Part shown: in pieces, positions 4,808 to 5,178 of the stretch | How the letters are laid out: the number at the start of each line of letters is the position of its first letter | Numbering within the stretch: the first letter of the stretch is position 1 | Assembly: GCA_029857975.1 (NCBI GenBank) | Contig: JAOUFX010000290.1 | Location: 1-5,178 of the forward strand | Source: Deltaproteobacteria bacterium | GTDB taxonomy: Bacteria > Desulfobacterota > SM23-61 | Length of the DNA: 5,178 nt | Reading direction: 5' to 3' | Program-made: the position numbers and the translations under genes | Notes under the pieces: model-generated | Told to the model about the DNA's origin: nothing | What the model saw: only the letters and a program-made list of their open reading frames with translations | Databases searched by the model: none

Positions 4808-5178
4808 GTGGAGGCTCCTTAAGAGAGGCCATTGCCTTCCGGGCAACATTCAACAAGGCTTCCTGATCTTCGCCGCTTAATTTCTCTCCCGACGGAATCT
4901 TGCGACAAACCTCTGGCAGTTGTTGGATCACTCCCTCGCCAAGGACCCTTTCCACCTCAGCGATTTGCTCCAGGGGAAGATCATCCATAACTCCCCTCGT
5001 GGTGGCGAGAAGGATAGCAATCTGTTCGTAAACAGGCATGGGTCCGTATTGGGGCTGTTTGAGAATCTCTCGTACCCGCCGGCCCCTTTCGAGCGTTTTG
5101 CGGGTTTGTTCATCCAGTCGTGTCCCAAACCGGGCAAAGGATTCCAACTCTTCAAACTGGGAATAAGAAAGGCGCAGA
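4794..5178 (-). CDS. atpA: F1Fo ATP synthase alpha subunit, C-terminal end (5' end outside the window)
   Basis: The visible 127 residues are the C-terminal helical domain of the alpha subunit, the non-catalytic nucleotide-binding partner of beta in the F1 head. The frame stays open to the window edge and reads [20 protein letters not shown], matching the family's [40 protein letters not shown] and [19 protein letters not shown] follow, which correspond to the conserved L-x-R-G-x-R-x-x-E-x-L-K-Q-x-Q-Y and the following helix. Apparent TTG or ATG starts within this part are internal. The gene ends TGA at 4794-4796, 14 nt inside atpG. The ATP-binding P-loop part is outside the window. Confidence 0.92.
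   Translation of the reverse strand, partial: [127 protein letters not shown]
4815..4820 (-). promoter_or_regulatory. Ribosome binding site of atpG inside atpA
   Basis: On the minus strand AAGGAG lies 7 nt before the atpG ATG at 4807, inside the last codons of atpA. It fixes the atpG start and fits coupled translation of alpha and gamma. Confidence 0.75.

Noticed and set aside
4328..4822. Plus-strand open frame opposite atpG
   Set aside because: It is rich in His, Gln and Leu with no recognisable pattern, and is the shadow of a well-supported gamma subunit gene.

Overview
This 5.2 kb window looks like chromosomal DNA from an anaerobic or facultative bacterium, possibly Deltaproteobacteria/Desulfobacterota. 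That guess rests on gene content and on the style of the intergenic hairpin repeats, and it is an inference. The left 1.1 kb is visibly AT-rich, while the rest has balanced to GC-rich composition, so the window is probably a mosaic.

Left part (1-1207, + strand). It holds the C-terminal end of a multi-pass membrane protein of uncertain function (2-463), then a small exported protein of unknown function (571-1104). An intergenic stretch follows, with a well-formed sigma-70-type promoter (TTGACC, 17 bp, TATATT).

Middle part (1208-2337). This is the most interesting region. An exported protein with the pattern of a TIM-barrel glycoside hydrolase (1220-2170, DVEPY motif) is bounded by GTTAGG at both ends. 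Its 3' end runs into an imperfect palindrome of about 140 bp (2137-2276) with the layout of an integron attC site. CTCCTAAC at 2136-2143 is the exact complement of GTTAGGAG at 1207-1214, as expected if the segment was once a circular integron gene cassette. No integrase gene or second attC is visible, so this may be a lone or array-edge cassette lying behind a strong promoter.

Right part (2338-5178, - strand). Transcribed right to left are the end of an F1 ATP synthase alpha subunit gene (atpA, running off the window), an overlapping gamma subunit gene (atpG), three related imperfect hairpin repeats (3606-3907), and a TreT-type trehalose synthase gene (treT). Gamma is the last gene of the ATPase cluster, with no beta or epsilon gene after it. 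This order, and the divergence of the gamma sequence, fit the alternate Na+-type F1Fo ATPase (N-ATPase) operon (order ...F-A-G) better than the standard A-G-D-C order. An ion-pumping ATPase beside a trehalose-forming enzyme would suit salt or osmotic adaptation, but nothing shows that they are co-regulated. The cassette gene and treT are convergent.
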